Source: Cellulomonas sp. KRMCY2 (GTDB lineage Bacteria; Actinomycetota; Actinomycetes; Actinomycetales; Cellulomonadaceae). Taken from it: a stretch of 64,000 bases of DNA. Each line of letters begins with the position of its first letter. Positions within the stretch are counted from its first letter, which is position 1. Shown here piece after piece: positions 54,275-63,544 of the stretch. The translations under genes were made by a program, and so were the position numbers. The notes below the pieces were generated by a model. It was not told the DNA's origin, did no database searches, and saw only the letters and a program-made list of their open reading frames with translations. Where the stretch lies: the NCBI RefSeq assembly GCF_000526515.1, contig NZ_JAGF01000001.1, forward strand, positions 2,418,001 through 2,482,000. The letters are read 5' to 3'.

Positions 54275-56380
54275 TCAGAACGTCCTGGCGATCTTCGCGC
54301 CGGCGGCGATCGCGTCCACGATCAGCTTCGGCTCGGCGGCGTCACCGATCGTGTAGACCTCGGGCGCCTTGCCGGCCAGCACCTTCTGCACGGCGGTGTT
54401 CGGCTTGAGCGGCAGCGCGGTGATCACGGTGTCCGCGGCGATCGTCTCGCGCCGGCCGTCCTTGTGCTTGACCACCAGGCCGTCGTTGACCACCGAGTCG
54501 CACTCGACCTCGGTCACGAACCGCACGCCGTGGTCCTTCAGCCACCACAGCAGGTACGGCTTCATGAACACCTCGAGCATGCCCCCGCCGACCTCCTCCT
54601 CCGTGAGGGAGTCCACGATGGTGATCTGCTTGCCCTGCTCGAGCAGGAACTCGGCGGTCTGGCAGCCGTGCAGCCGTGCTCCGATGATCACGACGTGCTT
54701 GCCGATCACCACGTTCTTCGCGACCGGCAGCGAGGACAGGGTGCGCAGCGTCTTCGCGTCGGTGAACCGCAGGAGCGACTTCACCTGGTGGTGCAGCTTC
54801 TCCGCGGTCAGCACGTTGCGCCCGCCGATCCCGGGGATGTCCGGCACGTCGTGCACGCCACCGGCGGCGACCACGATCACGTCGGGCTTGAGCTGGTCGG
54901 CGGTCTGACCGGTCACCGTGGTGCCGGTGTGCACGTGCACGCCCGCCTTCTTCACCTGGGTCGCGAGGTACGCCGCGGTCCCGAGCAGGTCCTCACGCGT
55001 GCCCTTGACCATCGCGGCCACCGGCAGCGAGCCGCCGAGCTTCGGCTGCGTGTCGTACAGGTGCACCTCGTGGCCGCGCAGCGCGGCGACCCGGGCCGCC
55101 TCCAGGCCCGCAGGGCCTGCACCGACCACCATGACCTTCTTGCTGACGGGCGCCGGTGTGATCGCGTACTCGCGTTCCTTGCCGAGGGCGGCGTTCACCC
55201 GGCAGGTCACTCCCTGGAAGTGCTCGCACGCGTCGAAACAGGTCATGCAGGAGTTGCAGACGTTGATGTCCTCCGGCCGGCCCTCGAAGACCTTCCGCGG
55301 CAGCTCGGGGTCGGCGAACAGCCGCCGGTTCATGCTGATGATGTCGATCTTGCCCTCGGCGATCGCCCTCTCGCCGATGTTCTGGTCGAGCTTGCCGACC
55401 GTGATCACCGGGACGTCGACCACTGCCTTGATCGCTGCGGCCATCGGGATGTTCGCGCCCGGGCCTTTGCCCCTCGCGTCCACGTACGGGTTCACAGGGC
55501 CCTCGTGGCCCGGGTAGAAGTACACGTCGGGGAAGTGCAGGCTCTGCCGGCGGTCCACCGCGTCGACCCAGGTGTAGTACTCACCGCGGACCTCGAGCGC
55601 GTCGGCGCCCGCCTCGACGAAGGCCTGGGCGAACCGCTTGCTCTCTTCGATCGTGATGCCGTCGACCAGGTCGATCTCGAGCCCGTTGAACAGCGCGATG
55701 ACCGGCCAGTCCTTGCCGTTGCGCCGCTTGATCTCTTTGATCACCGACACGAACGGACGCGTCCGGTTCTCGAGGGTCTGGGTTCCGTACTCGTCCTCGC
55801 GCTTGTTCCACGCGCGGGACAGGAAGTTGTTGAGGAAGTGGTTGCACGCGCCGTTGACCTCGGTGCCGTCCAGACCGGCCCGCTTCATCCGCTCCGCGCC
55901 CGAGGCGAACATGTCGATGACGTCCTCGATCTCGGCGACGGTCGCCTCACGCGGGACCGAGAAGCCCGGGCGCGGCGACTGCTCGCGCGGGATGGACGAG
56001 GCCGAGATGCCGGAGGGCGCGGTGACGAACAGCGGCGTCATCGGGCCTAGGTGGAAGATCTGGTGAAACGCGAGCGCGCCGTGCTTCTGCACCACGCCTG
56101 CCCATTTCTCCCAGCCGGGGATGTAGTCGTCGGTGAGGAGCTTGAACCCGGGCATCGGCACGCTGAGATCCCTGGTCAGCGGACCGGTGGCGGAGGAGAT
56201 GAGCCCGGCACCGCCCTTGGCCAGCGCCTCGAAGTAGTCCAGGTACCGGTCGTTCATGAAGCTGCCGGTGGCCGGGTCGTCCCAGAAGAACCCCGTGCCG
56301 TTCTTCATGATCCGGTTCTTGGTGGTCACCGCACCGATGTCGATCGGCTGGGCCAGGTGGGTGTAGGTGCTGGTGCTCAT
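54275..56380 (-). CDS. 2-enoate reductase-like NADH:flavin oxidoreductase
   Basis: 701 residues. N-terminal old-yellow-enzyme TIM barrel (IDIGAVTTKNRIMKNGT at the start), then Cys ligands for a [4Fe-4S] cluster near 345-365 (CNSCMTCFDACEH, later CRVN), then an FAD domain (KVMVVGAGPAGLEAARVAAL) and an NAD domain (VVIIGARLHGCQTAEF). This is the 2-enoate reductase/2,4-dienoyl-CoA reductase/trimethylamine dehydrogenase architecture. The barrel start and overall length favour an enoate reductase acting on C=C bonds of an unsaturated acid or CoA ester. Member of the leftward island; substrate not deducible. Confidence 0.85.
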   Translation of the reverse strand: MSTSTYTHLAQPIDIGAVTTKNRIMKNGTGFFWDDPATGSFMNDRYLDYFEALAKGGAGLISSATGPLTRDLSVPMPGFKLLTDDYIPGWEKWAGVVQKHGALAFHQIFHLGPMTPLFVTAPSGISASSIPREQSPRPGFSVPREATVAEIEDVIDMFASGAERMKRAGLDGTEVNGACNHFLNNFLSRAWNKREDEYGTQTLENRTRPFVSVIKEIKRRNGKDWPVIALFNGLEIDLVDGITIEESKRFAQAFVEAGADALEVRGEYYTWVDAVDRRQSLHFPDVYFYPGHEGPVNPYVDARGKGPGANIPMAAAIKAVVDVPVITVGKLDQNIGERAIAEGKIDIISMNRRLFADPELPRKVFEGRPEDINVCNSCMTCFDACEHFQGVTCRVNAALGKEREYAITPAPVSKKVMVVGAGPAGLEAARVAALRGHEVHLYDTQPKLGGSLPVAAMVKGTREDLLGTAAYLATQVKKAGVHVHTGTTVTGQTADQLKPDVIVVAAGGVHDVPDIPGIGGRNVLTAEKLHHQVKSLLRFTDAKTLRTLSSLPVAKNVVIGKHVVIIGARLHGCQTAEFLLEQGKQITIVDSLTEEEVGGGMLEVFMKPYLLWWLKDHGVRFVTEVECDSVVNDGLVVKHKDGRRETIAADTVITALPLKPNTAVQKVLAGKAPEVYTIGDAAEPKLIVDAIAAGAKIARTF

Positions 56381-56558
56381 CGGTTCCTCGACTCGTCACG
56401 GGCGGTTGCCTGGCCGGGTGACGACGCCGTCTCCGCCGCGCACCCGTACGCAGCACCGCCGACGGTACGACCGGTCGTCGTCATAGGGAGTTGCCGGATT
56501 CGCATAGATGCCCCGCCGCCCGACCGCCCCCCGGCCCTCGCGGAGGGCGGGCGGACGC

Positions 56559-56836
56559 TCAGGGTCGAACGGCCCAGCGCACCGGCTCGGTGGTCGCCGC
56601 GAGCTCCGCGGTCGCCCCCGCGGAGTCCTCGAGGGAGACGACCCGCTCGAGCATGCCGTCGGTGTGCAGCAGGCCCCGCTCCATGAACCGGAACACGGCG
56701 CGGATCTCGTCGTCGGTGGAGGCCCCGACCACGGCGACGTTCATCCCGGCCCGGAACCCGGACCGCCGGATGCTGTGCCAGGCCGTGGCGTAGATGTCGT
56801 ACCGAACGGCCTGCTCGTCGTTGACCTCCGTGGTCG
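56559..56836 (-). pseudogene. Zinc alcohol dehydrogenase with internal deletion
   Basis: The remains join ATAWHSIRRSGFRAGMNVAV (start of the nucleotide-binding domain, ending VVGAS) directly to RAVFRFMERGLLHTDGMLER, the C-terminal part. The N-terminal domain and roughly 150 internal residues are missing. It lies exactly between the enoate reductase and CoA-transferase genes on the same strand, so an alcohol-oxidising step was probably once part of the operon. Confidence 0.7.
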
Positions 56837-56837
56837 G

Positions 56838-57527
56838 TCAGAGCATCGAGGGGAGCGGGGCGACGACCGCGAGGTCCGCCTCGGTGGCGGCGCGGACCTG
56901 GTCGACGGTGAACACCGGGTTGATCTCGGTCAGCACGAGCCCGCCGTCGGTGACCTCGATGACCCCCATCTCGGTGACGATGAGGTCGACGCACGCCACG
57001 GCGGTGAGCGGCAGCGTGCACCGGCGCAGGATCTTGGGGGCGCCCTTCTGCGTGTGCTCCATCGCGACGATCACCCGCTTGGCGCCGACCACCAGGTCCA
57101 TCGCGCCGCCCATGCCGGGCACCATCTTCCCGGGGATGATCCAGTTGGCGAGGTTGCCCGCGGCGTCCACCTGGAGCGCGCCGAGCACGGTGGCTTCCAT
57201 GTGGCCGCCACGGATCAGCCCGAACGAGGTCGCCGAGTCGATGAACGCGCCGCCGACCAGGCACGACGCCGGCCGCCCACCCGCATTGACCACATACGGC
57301 GAATCGCCCCCCGGCTCGCACCCGCCGGCCCGCACGATGCCGTTCTCCGACCCCAGGACGACCTGAACACCGGGTAGCAGGTAGTCCGGCACCTCGGTCG
57401 GAAGGCCTATCCCGAGGTTGACGAAGTCGCCGTCCTTGAGCTCGCGTGCGACCCTGCGTGCGATGGTCTCGCGGACCTGGGCCTTGTCCAGCACGCGCAG
57501 CCCTGTGGTGTCGGTCGTGGCGGTCAT
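56838..57527 (-). CDS. 3-oxoacid CoA-transferase subunit B (AtoA/ScoB type)
   Basis: 229 residues. The catalytic Glu lies in [12 protein letters not shown]; other family segments are [15 protein letters not shown] and [27 protein letters not shown]. Start ATG 57527 overlaps the stop of subunit A. The pair transfers CoA to acetoacetate from an acyl-CoA or succinyl-CoA. This fits the acetoacetate made by the cleavage enzyme at 61363-62193, feeding the thiolase at 58216-59403. Confidence 0.92.
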   Translation of the reverse strand: MTATTDTTGLRVLDKAQVRETIARRVARELKDGDFVNLGIGLPTEVPDYLLPGVQVVLGSENGIVRAGGCEPGGDSPYVVNAGGRPASCLVGGAFIDSATSFGLIRGGHMEATVLGALQVDAAGNLANWIIPGKMVPGMGGAMDLVVGAKRVIVAMEHTQKGAPKILRRCTLPLTAVACVDLIVTEMGVIEVTDGGLVLTEINPVFTVDQVRAATEADLAVVAPLPSML

Positions 57528-58204
57528 GCCAGCTCGCCTCCTTCGACGATGAGGTCGACCAGGACCCCGGGGGTGACCACGTCCTCGGGTGGGATGGCAC
57601 CCACCTCGACCAGGTGGTCCGCCTCAGCGATCACCAGGTCGGCGGCGGTCGCCATCACGGGGTTGAAGTTCCGGGTGGTGCCCCGATACCAGACGTTGCC
57701 GAACAGGTCGATCCGGTAGCCCGTGATCAGGGCGACGTCGGCGTGCAGCGGCTTCTCCAGCAGGAACTGCCGGCCGTCGACCTCGACCACCTGCTTGCCC
57801 TCGGCGATCGGGGTGCCGAGGCCGGTCGGGGTCAGCACGCCGCCCAGCCCTGCGCCACCGGCGCGGATCCGCTCGGCCAGGGTGCCCTGAGGCACGAGCT
57901 CGACCTCGAGCTCGCCCGCGTTCATCTGCTCGGCCACCGCCGGGTTGAGCCCGACGTGCGAGGCGATCAGCCTGCGCAGCCGCCGCTGCTCGACCAGCTG
58001 GGCCACCCCGTAGCCCGGCCGCGAGGCGTCCGTGCAGATCAGGGTCAGGTCCTTGACGCCGGCCTCGAGCAGCCCGGCGACCAGTCGGTGCGGGTTGCCG
58101 CAGCCCATGAACCCGCCGGACATCACGGTCATCCCGTCGGTGACGTGGCTGATGGCCTCGGCAAGGCTGACCACCTTGATCCCGGTCCCGGTCAACGTGC
58201 TCAT
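57524..58204 (-). CDS. 3-oxoacid CoA-transferase subunit A (AtoD/ScoA type)
   Basis: 226 residues from ATG 58204. Family motifs: [22 protein letters not shown] near the start, ASHVGLNP near 85, [19 protein letters not shown] near 108, and TPTGLGTPI. The four-base overlap with subunit B gives coupled translation and a 1:1 complex. Upstream gene is a thiolase, 11 bases away. Confidence 0.92.
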   Translation of the reverse strand: MSTLTGTGIKVVSLAEAISHVTDGMTVMSGGFMGCGNPHRLVAGLLEAGVKDLTLICTDASRPGYGVAQLVEQRRLRRLIASHVGLNPAVAEQMNAGELEVELVPQGTLAERIRAGGAGLGGVLTPTGLGTPIAEGKQVVEVDGRQFLLEKPLHADVALITGYRIDLFGNVWYRGTTRNFNPVMATAADLVIAEADHLVEVGAIPPEDVVTPGVLVDLIVEGGELA

Positions 58205-58215
58205 CTCGACCTCCC

Positions 58216-59403
58216 TCACGCCTCGAGCAGCAGGGCGTCGCCCTGGCCGGTCCCGCCGCACAGCGCCGCCGCAGCCCGGCCGCCGCCGCGGCGGTGCAGC
58301 TCGTGCGCGAGGTGCCCGACGAGTCGCGCGCCGGACTGGCCGATCGGGTGCCCCAGCGCGACCGCGCCGCCGTGCACGTTGACCTTCTCCAGCGGCACGC
58401 CGAGCTGGTGCACTGCGTGCACCGCGACCGCGGCGAACGCCTCGTTGATCTCCAGCAGGTCCAGGTCCGCCACGGTCCACCCCTGCGCGTCGAGCGCGGC
58501 GAGGATCGCGTTGCCCGGCTGCGGGGCCAGCGCCGGGGACGGCCCGGCCACCTGCGCGTGGGCGCGCAGAGTGGCGAGCACCGTCCAGCCCTCCGCCTCG
58601 GCCCTGGCCCGGAGGGTGAGCACCAGCGCAGCGCCGCCGTCGTTGATGGTCGAGGAGTTGCCCGCGGTGATCGACCCGTCCGGCCGGAAGGCCGGCTTCA
58701 GCGCGGCCAGGGTCTCCACGGTCGTCTCCGGCCGGATGCCCTCGTCGCGGTCCACCACGGTCTCGCCCTTGCGCTGCTTGACCACCACCGGCACCACCTC
58801 GGCGTCGAACGCGCCATCGGCCCAGGCCTTCGCGGCCAGCCGGTGGGAGCGCGCCGCGACCTCGTCCTGCTCGGCGCGACTCGCGGGGTAGTCGGCGGTG
58901 CGGGTGTCGGTGTCCAGGCCCATCGCCTCGTGCGACCAGGCGTCGGACAGCCCGTCGGTGGCCATCGAGTCGACCAGGGTGACGTTGCCGAACCCGTAGC
59001 CGAACCGAGAGCCCACCAGCAGGTGCGGGGAGTTCGTCATGGACTCCATGCCCCCGGCGACCACGACCTGCGCCTCGCCGAGCCGGATCATCCGGGCGGC
59101 GTCGATCACCGCGGTCAGCCCGGACAGGCACACCCTGTTCACGGTGGTGGCCGGCACGTCCCAGCCGAGGCCGGCGGCCACGGCCGCCTGCCGAGCGGTG
59201 CATTGACCCAGACCAGCCTGCAGCACGTGACCCATCACCACGTGCTGCACGGCCTCGGCGGGCACTCCGGACCGTGCGAGTGCCGCACGGATCGCAGTCG
59301 CTCCGAGCTCGACCGCGGGCACGGTCGCGAGCCCACCTCTGAGCCTGCCGTTCGGGGTGCGGGCGGCACCCACCACGACGACGTCGTGTGCTTGGGTGGT
59401 CAT
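58216..59403 (-). CDS. Acetyl-CoA acetyltransferase (thiolase)
   Basis: 395 residues; the ATG overlaps the phosphotransbutyrylase stop (TGATG). Nucleophile Cys in VNRVCLSGLTAVIDAARM, NEAFAAVAV, GGAVALGHPIGQSGA with His, and Cys in ALCGGTGQGDAL. Biosynthetic-type thiolase that also runs in the degradative direction: acetoacetyl-CoA to two acetyl-CoA. Linked with the CoA-transferase pair, it should finish off acetoacetate. Confidence 0.92.
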   Translation of the reverse strand: MTTQAHDVVVVGAARTPNGRLRGGLATVPAVELGATAIRAALARSGVPAEAVQHVVMGHVLQAGLGQCTARQAAVAAGLGWDVPATTVNRVCLSGLTAVIDAARMIRLGEAQVVVAGGMESMTNSPHLLVGSRFGYGFGNVTLVDSMATDGLSDAWSHEAMGLDTDTRTADYPASRAEQDEVAARSHRLAAKAWADGAFDAEVVPVVVKQRKGETVVDRDEGIRPETTVETLAALKPAFRPDGSITAGNSSTINDGGAALVLTLRARAEAEGWTVLATLRAHAQVAGPSPALAPQPGNAILAALDAQGWTVADLDLLEINEAFAAVAVHAVHQLGVPLEKVNVHGGAVALGHPIGQSGARLVGHLAHELHRRGGGRAAAALCGGTGQGDALLLEA

Positions 59404-60371
59404 CAGTGCTCCTCGGTCTGGGAGGGGTCGGCTGCGCCGACCGGGACGGGGTTCGGTGCGGGCGCGGGCGCGCCGAGCAAGCTGCACAGCAGCAGGGAGT
59501 GGAGCTTCTCGGCTCTGCCAGCGCTGCGCGAGGTCAGTGCGACGGGCACCCGGGTGCCCACCAGGCAGCCGGCCAGGATGTTGTCCGGGTCGGCATTCCA
59601 GATCTTGCTCATCACGTTGCCGGTGATCATCTGCGGGACCAGCAGCATGTCGACGTCGCCCGCGTACGGGTTGTCGTAGCCCTTGATCGCCGCGGACTCG
59701 CGGCTGGTGGCCAGGTCGTAGGAGATCGGTCCGACCACCACGCAGTCGCCGAGCTCACCCCGCTCGGACATGGCAGCGAGCTCGGCTGCCTCGACGCACT
59801 CGGGCATCTTCGGGTTGACCACCTCGACCGACGCGAGCGCCGCGACCACCGGGCGGTCGATGCCGAGGTGCGCGAGCGCCTCGGTGCAGACCCGCACGAT
59901 CTTGGCCTTGTCCTCCAGGGTCGGGTACGGCACCACTGCCGAGTCGCTCATCGCGAGCAGCTTGTGGTAGCCGCGGATCTGCATGAGGCCGAAGTGCGTG
60001 ACGAACCCGCTGTCGTTCAGCCCGGTCTCCTTGTCGAGGATCGGGCGCAACAGCTCCCGAGTGTCGATCCCGCCCTTGAGGATGAAGTCGACGGCGCCGG
60101 CACGGACCAGGCGGACTGCGATCGCCGCAGGGCTCTCGTCGGGGGGGCAGTCCACGATCACCGCGCACCCACGGTCCAGCCGCATCCGGGACACCATCGC
60201 CTCGACCTCGTGCGCCGCCCCGATCAGGACCGGGCGCACGAAGCCGAGCTCAGCCGCCTCGAACACGGCCTCGAGGGCGTGCTCGTCGGCGGCACCGGCC
60301 ACGGCGCACCGGGCCACCAGCCCGGAGCGCCGCGCCCGATCGATCAGCTCGGCGAAGCTCGCGTACCTCAT
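59403..60371 (-). CDS. ptb: Phosphate butyryltransferase-like enzyme
   Basis: 322 residues of the phosphate acetyl/butyryltransferase family, at the short length of Ptb rather than long Pta. The N-terminal AGAADEHALEAV region is followed by PVLIGAAHEV, DFILKGGIDTRELLRPIL, FGLMQIRGYHKLLAMSD and the AILVVP-like MLLVPQMITGNVMSKIW. It exchanges the CoA of an acyl-CoA for phosphate. The acyl kinase gene at the head of the same operon (62238-63362) would use the acyl phosphate to make ATP. Start overlaps the lactonase stop (ATGA). Actual chain length of the acyl group is unknown. Confidence 0.85.
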   Translation of the reverse strand: MRYASFAELIDRARRSGLVARCAVAGAADEHALEAVFEAAELGFVRPVLIGAAHEVEAMVSRMRLDRGCAVIVDCPPDESPAAIAVRLVRAGAVDFILKGGIDTRELLRPILDKETGLNDSGFVTHFGLMQIRGYHKLLAMSDSAVVPYPTLEDKAKIVRVCTEALAHLGIDRPVVAALASVEVVNPKMPECVEAAELAAMSERGELGDCVVVGPISYDLATSRESAAIKGYDNPYAGDVDMLLVPQMITGNVMSKIWNADPDNILAGCLVGTRVPVALTSRSAGRAEKLHSLLLCSLLGAPAPAPNPVPVGAADPSQTEEH

Positions 60372-61366
60372 GACCCGCTCTTCCACAGGTGCTTGACGTT
60401 GTCGCTGAGCAGGCCGTCGACGTCGTTCTGGGTCAGCCCACGCTCGAGCAGCCCCGGAATGATGTACTCCCCGATCCGATGGATCCCCCAGTTCTCGGTG
60501 CCTGGCAGCTCGTGGAACCCGCTGGAGTCGCGGCCCTTCCAGTGGTTGACCGAGTCGTGTGCCAGGAAGACCCGGTCGCCGAAGCCCCGGTCCATGAGGT
60601 TGACGACCATGTCCATCCGGTCGTCGTCCGTGACGTCGTTGAACATGTGCGTCCCGCCGATCCGGTCGAACGCCACACCCACCCCCTGGCGCAGCACCTC
60701 GAGCTGGTAGTCGATGTTGTGCGCGCGCTCGCACATGTGGCCGATGACCACCTTCGACGGCTCGGCGCCGGAGTCGATCAGCAGGCGCGCCTGCTGCGGA
60801 CCCATGGTGCCGTGCGAGGTGTGCGTGAGGATCGGCACGCCGGTGAGCTGCTGCGCGGCGGCAGCCGCCTGGATCGTGGCCTTCTCGTAGTCGGTGATGC
60901 GACCCGGGCTGGTCGCGACCTTCATCACGCCGGTCCGGATGCCGGTGCCCTCGACGCCTTCGGTGAGCTCGGTCACGAAGAGCTCGGTCAGCTCCTTGAC
61001 GATGTCGCCGAAGAGCCGACGGAACTTGAAGTACCCGGCCGCGCCCTCGTGCTCGTGGTAGTAGCCGGAGGTCGCCACCACGTGGATGCCGAAGCGCTCG
61101 GCGATCTCCTTGAGGAGGCGGACGTCGCGACCGCAGTCGTTGGGCGTCAGGTCGAACACGGTGGTCACGCCGTACGCCCGGACCTTCTCGACGACCTGAC
61201 CCGCCTTCTCGATGAGCTCCTTCTCGTCGTAGTGCCACATCGTCCGGTCGGCCTCGTGGCCGGGGTAGCCGAAGAAGAAGTGCTCGTGCACGAGTGTGCG
61301 ACCCAGGTCGTCCGGGTCGACTGCTCCTCGCACCGTCGTCACGACGCCCATCGCCGAGCCCGTCAC
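60368..61366 (-). CDS. Phosphotriesterase-family metal hydrolase (lactonase-like)
   Basis: 332 residues. Metal ligands expected of the family are present: His27/His29 in VHEHFFFG, a Lys in GVMKVATS that would be carboxylated, His in ILTHTSHG, His in VVIGHMCE, and Asp in FLAHDSVNHW. Family members include quorum-quenching and sugar-lactone lactonases. Here the surrounding acid-CoA genes make hydrolysis of a small lactone to a hydroxy acid the best guess. Overlaps both neighbours by four bases, so it is an integral part of the operon. Confidence 0.86.
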   Translation of the reverse strand: MTGSAMGVVTTVRGAVDPDDLGRTLVHEHFFFGYPGHEADRTMWHYDEKELIEKAGQVVEKVRAYGVTTVFDLTPNDCGRDVRLLKEIAERFGIHVVATSGYYHEHEGAAGYFKFRRLFGDIVKELTELFVTELTEGVEGTGIRTGVMKVATSPGRITDYEKATIQAAAAAQQLTGVPILTHTSHGTMGPQQARLLIDSGAEPSKVVIGHMCERAHNIDYQLEVLRQGVGVAFDRIGGTHMFNDVTDDDRMDMVVNLMDRGFGDRVFLAHDSVNHWKGRDSSGFHELPGTENWGIHRIGEYIIPGLLERGLTQNDVDGLLSDNVKHLWKSGS

Positions 61367-62193
61367 TTCAGGGAGAGGATCTGGCGGGCCTCGTCCGGCG
61401 TGGCCGGCTCCTTGCCGAACTCGCGCACCACACGCACCGCCCGCTCGACCAGGGACACGTTGGTCGCCTTGACGCCCTTGGAGTACCAGACGTTGTCCTC
61501 CAGGCCGACCCGCACGTGGCCGCCCAGCGCGATCGTCGCGTACATCATCGGCATGTGCGCCCGGCCGATGCCGAACGCCGACCAGGTGCTCCCCTCGGGC
61601 ACGTGCCGGACCAGGTAGGCGAGGTTCTCGACGGTCGCCGCCATACCGCCGCCCGCGCCGAGCACGAACTGGTAGTGCAGGGGCGCGACCAGCACGCCCT
61701 TCCTGAGGTAGTAGTCGGCGATGCCCATGAAGCCGGTGTCGAAGACCTCGAGCTCAGGCTTGATGCTCAGCTCCTGCATGAGCACGCCGAGCTTCTCCAG
61801 GAACTGCGGCGAGTTCGCGAAGATGCCGTCTGGCATCCAGTTGAAGGAGCCGACGTCGTAGGAGGCGATCTCCGGCCGGGTCAGGGGCAGGTGCGCCATC
61901 CGCTCCTCGTCCGACGCGCGGTGGTCCCCGGCGGTGGTGCAGTTGATGACGACGTCGCAGTCGGACTTCGCCCGCAGCAGGTCGACCGTCGCGACGAAGC
62001 GGCCGGAGTCCATCGTGCCGAGCTGCTGGTCGTCCCTCATGTGCAGGTGCACCGTCGATGCACCTGCCTGCCAGCAGCGGTAGGCGTCGGCGGCGATCTG
62101 CTCCGGAGTCACCGGGATGTTCTCGTTGAATGATGTCGGGGTGACCGCCCCGGTCAACGCCGCGGAGATGATGACCTTGTTCTCGAGACCCAT
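61363..62193 (-). CDS. Beta-keto acid cleavage enzyme (BKACE/Kce family)
   Basis: 276 residues with the DUF849 TIM barrel. Zinc ligands: two His in STVHLHMRDD and a Glu in RVGLEDNVW; substrate loop FNWMPDGIF and FGIGRAHMPMM. BKACE enzymes condense a beta-keto acid with acetyl-CoA and split it into acetoacetate and a new acyl-CoA; 3-keto-5-aminohexanoate cleavage in lysine fermentation is the founding case. With CoA-transferase, thiolase, Ptb-like and kinase genes beside it, both products are accounted for. Which keto acid is used cannot be told. Confidence 0.88.
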   Translation of the reverse strand: MGLENKVIISAALTGAVTPTSFNENIPVTPEQIAADAYRCWQAGASTVHLHMRDDQQLGTMDSGRFVATVDLLRAKSDCDVVINCTTAGDHRASDEERMAHLPLTRPEIASYDVGSFNWMPDGIFANSPQFLEKLGVLMQELSIKPELEVFDTGFMGIADYYLRKGVLVAPLHYQFVLGAGGGMAATVENLAYLVRHVPEGSTWSAFGIGRAHMPMMYATIALGGHVRVGLEDNVWYSKGVKATNVSLVERAVRVVREFGKEPATPDEARQILSLK

Positions 62194-62237
62194 CGGTCTG
62201 TCCTTTCGGTGGTGGTGTCGGTCGCCCGGCGCTGTGG

Positions 62238-63362
62238 TCAGGCCAGGAAGCTGGGGTGGGCGCGGATCTCCTCGATCGAGGAGTAGCCCGGGGGCAGTGA
62301 CTCGTACGGGTACAGCGGCTCCTCGCCGCCCAGGACGCGCAGGCCACCCTCGGCGAGCGCTTCCATCTCCTGCTCGCCGGGCAGCACCGTGACCGGGGCG
62401 ATGAAGGACACCAGGTCGCTCACCATCGCGGTGAACTGCGCGGAGTAGGCGATCCCGCCGGTGAGCAGGATCTGGTCGACGCTGCCGGCCCGGACCACGG
62501 CCAGCTCGCCGATCGCCTTCGCGACGCCGAGGGCCATCGCCCGGTAGACGAGCTCGGCCCGGGTGTCGCCGGCCACGATCATCGCCTCGACGTCACGCAC
62601 GTCCTGCGTGCCGAACCACGCGGCCAGGCCGGCGCCGCCGGCCAGGTACATCCGCATCTGCTGGTGGTTGCGGCTGCCGTCGTAGCAGAGGTCGGCCAGG
62701 TAGCGGGTGGGGATCCGCCCGGCGCGCTGCGGTGACATAGGGCCTTCGTCGTCGTACACCCAGTCGACGACCCGCCCGCGCTCGTGCAGTCCCAGCGAGA
62801 TGCCACCGCCCAGGTGGGCGATGACCAGGGTGAGCTCGTCGTACCGCTTGCCGACTGATGCGGCATAGGTGCGGCCGGCCTTTCGGGTGTTGAGCAGGTG
62901 CAGCACCGGCATGTTCACCACCTCGGGGATGCCGGTGATCTTGGCGACCGGGTCGACGCCGTCCACGCAGGTGGGGTCGTAGATGATCACGGGCACGTCG
63001 GTCCCCGCGACGAGCTCCACACCGATCAGGGCGGAGAGGGACGAGGCATGCTGCGCGGCCGGCGCGTACCTGAGCGTGGCGATCATCAGGTCGTTGACCT
63101 CGTAGGCGCCCGCCTCCGGGACGTGCCAGATGGTCCCGGCACGCGACACGACCATGGCCAGGTCGGCGACGGAGCAGCCATGCTCGGCCAGGAACCCCGT
63201 GACCTGCGCGGTGCGGTAGGCGAGCTGATCGAGCACCTTGGGCATCGTGGCGAGGTCGGCCAGCGGCACGTCCAGCGAGTCCTTGTGCACCATGGTCGCG
63301 TCCTCGAACCACGCGATCTTGGTCGACGTGGACCCGCAGTTGATCGCCAGGAGGCGCTTCAT
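62238..63362 (-). CDS. buk: Butyrate kinase-like acyl kinase
   Basis: 374 residues of the acetokinase family: INCGSTSTKIAWFED at the start, VIIYDPTCVDGVDPVAKITG near 130, HLGGGISLGLHERGRVVDW near 200 and ILLTGGIAYS near 295. The length and the DPTCVD segment fit butyrate kinase. It transfers phosphate from an acyl phosphate to ADP. First gene of the leftward island, 44 bases ahead of the BKACE gene; with the Ptb-like gene it gives substrate-level phosphorylation. Such a pair is typical of clostridia and unusual in actinobacteria. Confidence 0.9.
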   Translation of the reverse strand: MKRLLAINCGSTSTKIAWFEDATMVHKDSLDVPLADLATMPKVLDQLAYRTAQVTGFLAEHGCSVADLAMVVSRAGTIWHVPEAGAYEVNDLMIATLRYAPAAQHASSLSALIGVELVAGTDVPVIIYDPTCVDGVDPVAKITGIPEVVNMPVLHLLNTRKAGRTYAASVGKRYDELTLVIAHLGGGISLGLHERGRVVDWVYDDEGPMSPQRAGRIPTRYLADLCYDGSRNHQQMRMYLAGGAGLAAWFGTQDVRDVEAMIVAGDTRAELVYRAMALGVAKAIGELAVVRAGSVDQILLTGGIAYSAQFTAMVSDLVSFIAPVTVLPGEQEMEALAEGGLRVLGGEEPLYPYESLPPGYSSIEEIRAHPSFLA

Positions 63363-63490
63363 CGTTCACTCCTCGTGGTGACGCCGGCGGGCGGCGCGGT
63401 ACGGTCAGCGCGACACGCGCCGGCGCCGGCGCCGGACTTGGGGGCGACCGCGGTCGGCCCACGCCGGACCTTTGTCGCGGCCCGCCCCGG

Positions 63491-63525
63491 CGGTCCAGCG
63501 CTACGGTCGGCGGTCGGACGGACCG
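63491..63525. promoter_or_regulatory. Candidate LysR-site dyad
   Basis: CGGTCC (63491-63496) and GGACCG (63520-63525) are inverted arms in the 182-base gap between the divergent buk and LysR genes, 20 bases before the LysR start. Inference only; no T-N11-A box stands out. Confidence 0.3.
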
Positions 63526-63544
63526 AGCGGCAAGGAGGACACCG

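Noticed and set aside
52661-56050. Very long open frame (1129 codons) on the plus strand
   Set aside because: It is antisense to the AbfD and enoate reductase genes, reads as His/Asp/Arg-rich low-complexity sequence and matches no fold; a high-GC shadow frame.
63417-63435. GC-only tandem CGCCGG units as a regulatory repeat
   Set aside because: Three units of six bases are expected by chance in GC-rich intergenic DNA.
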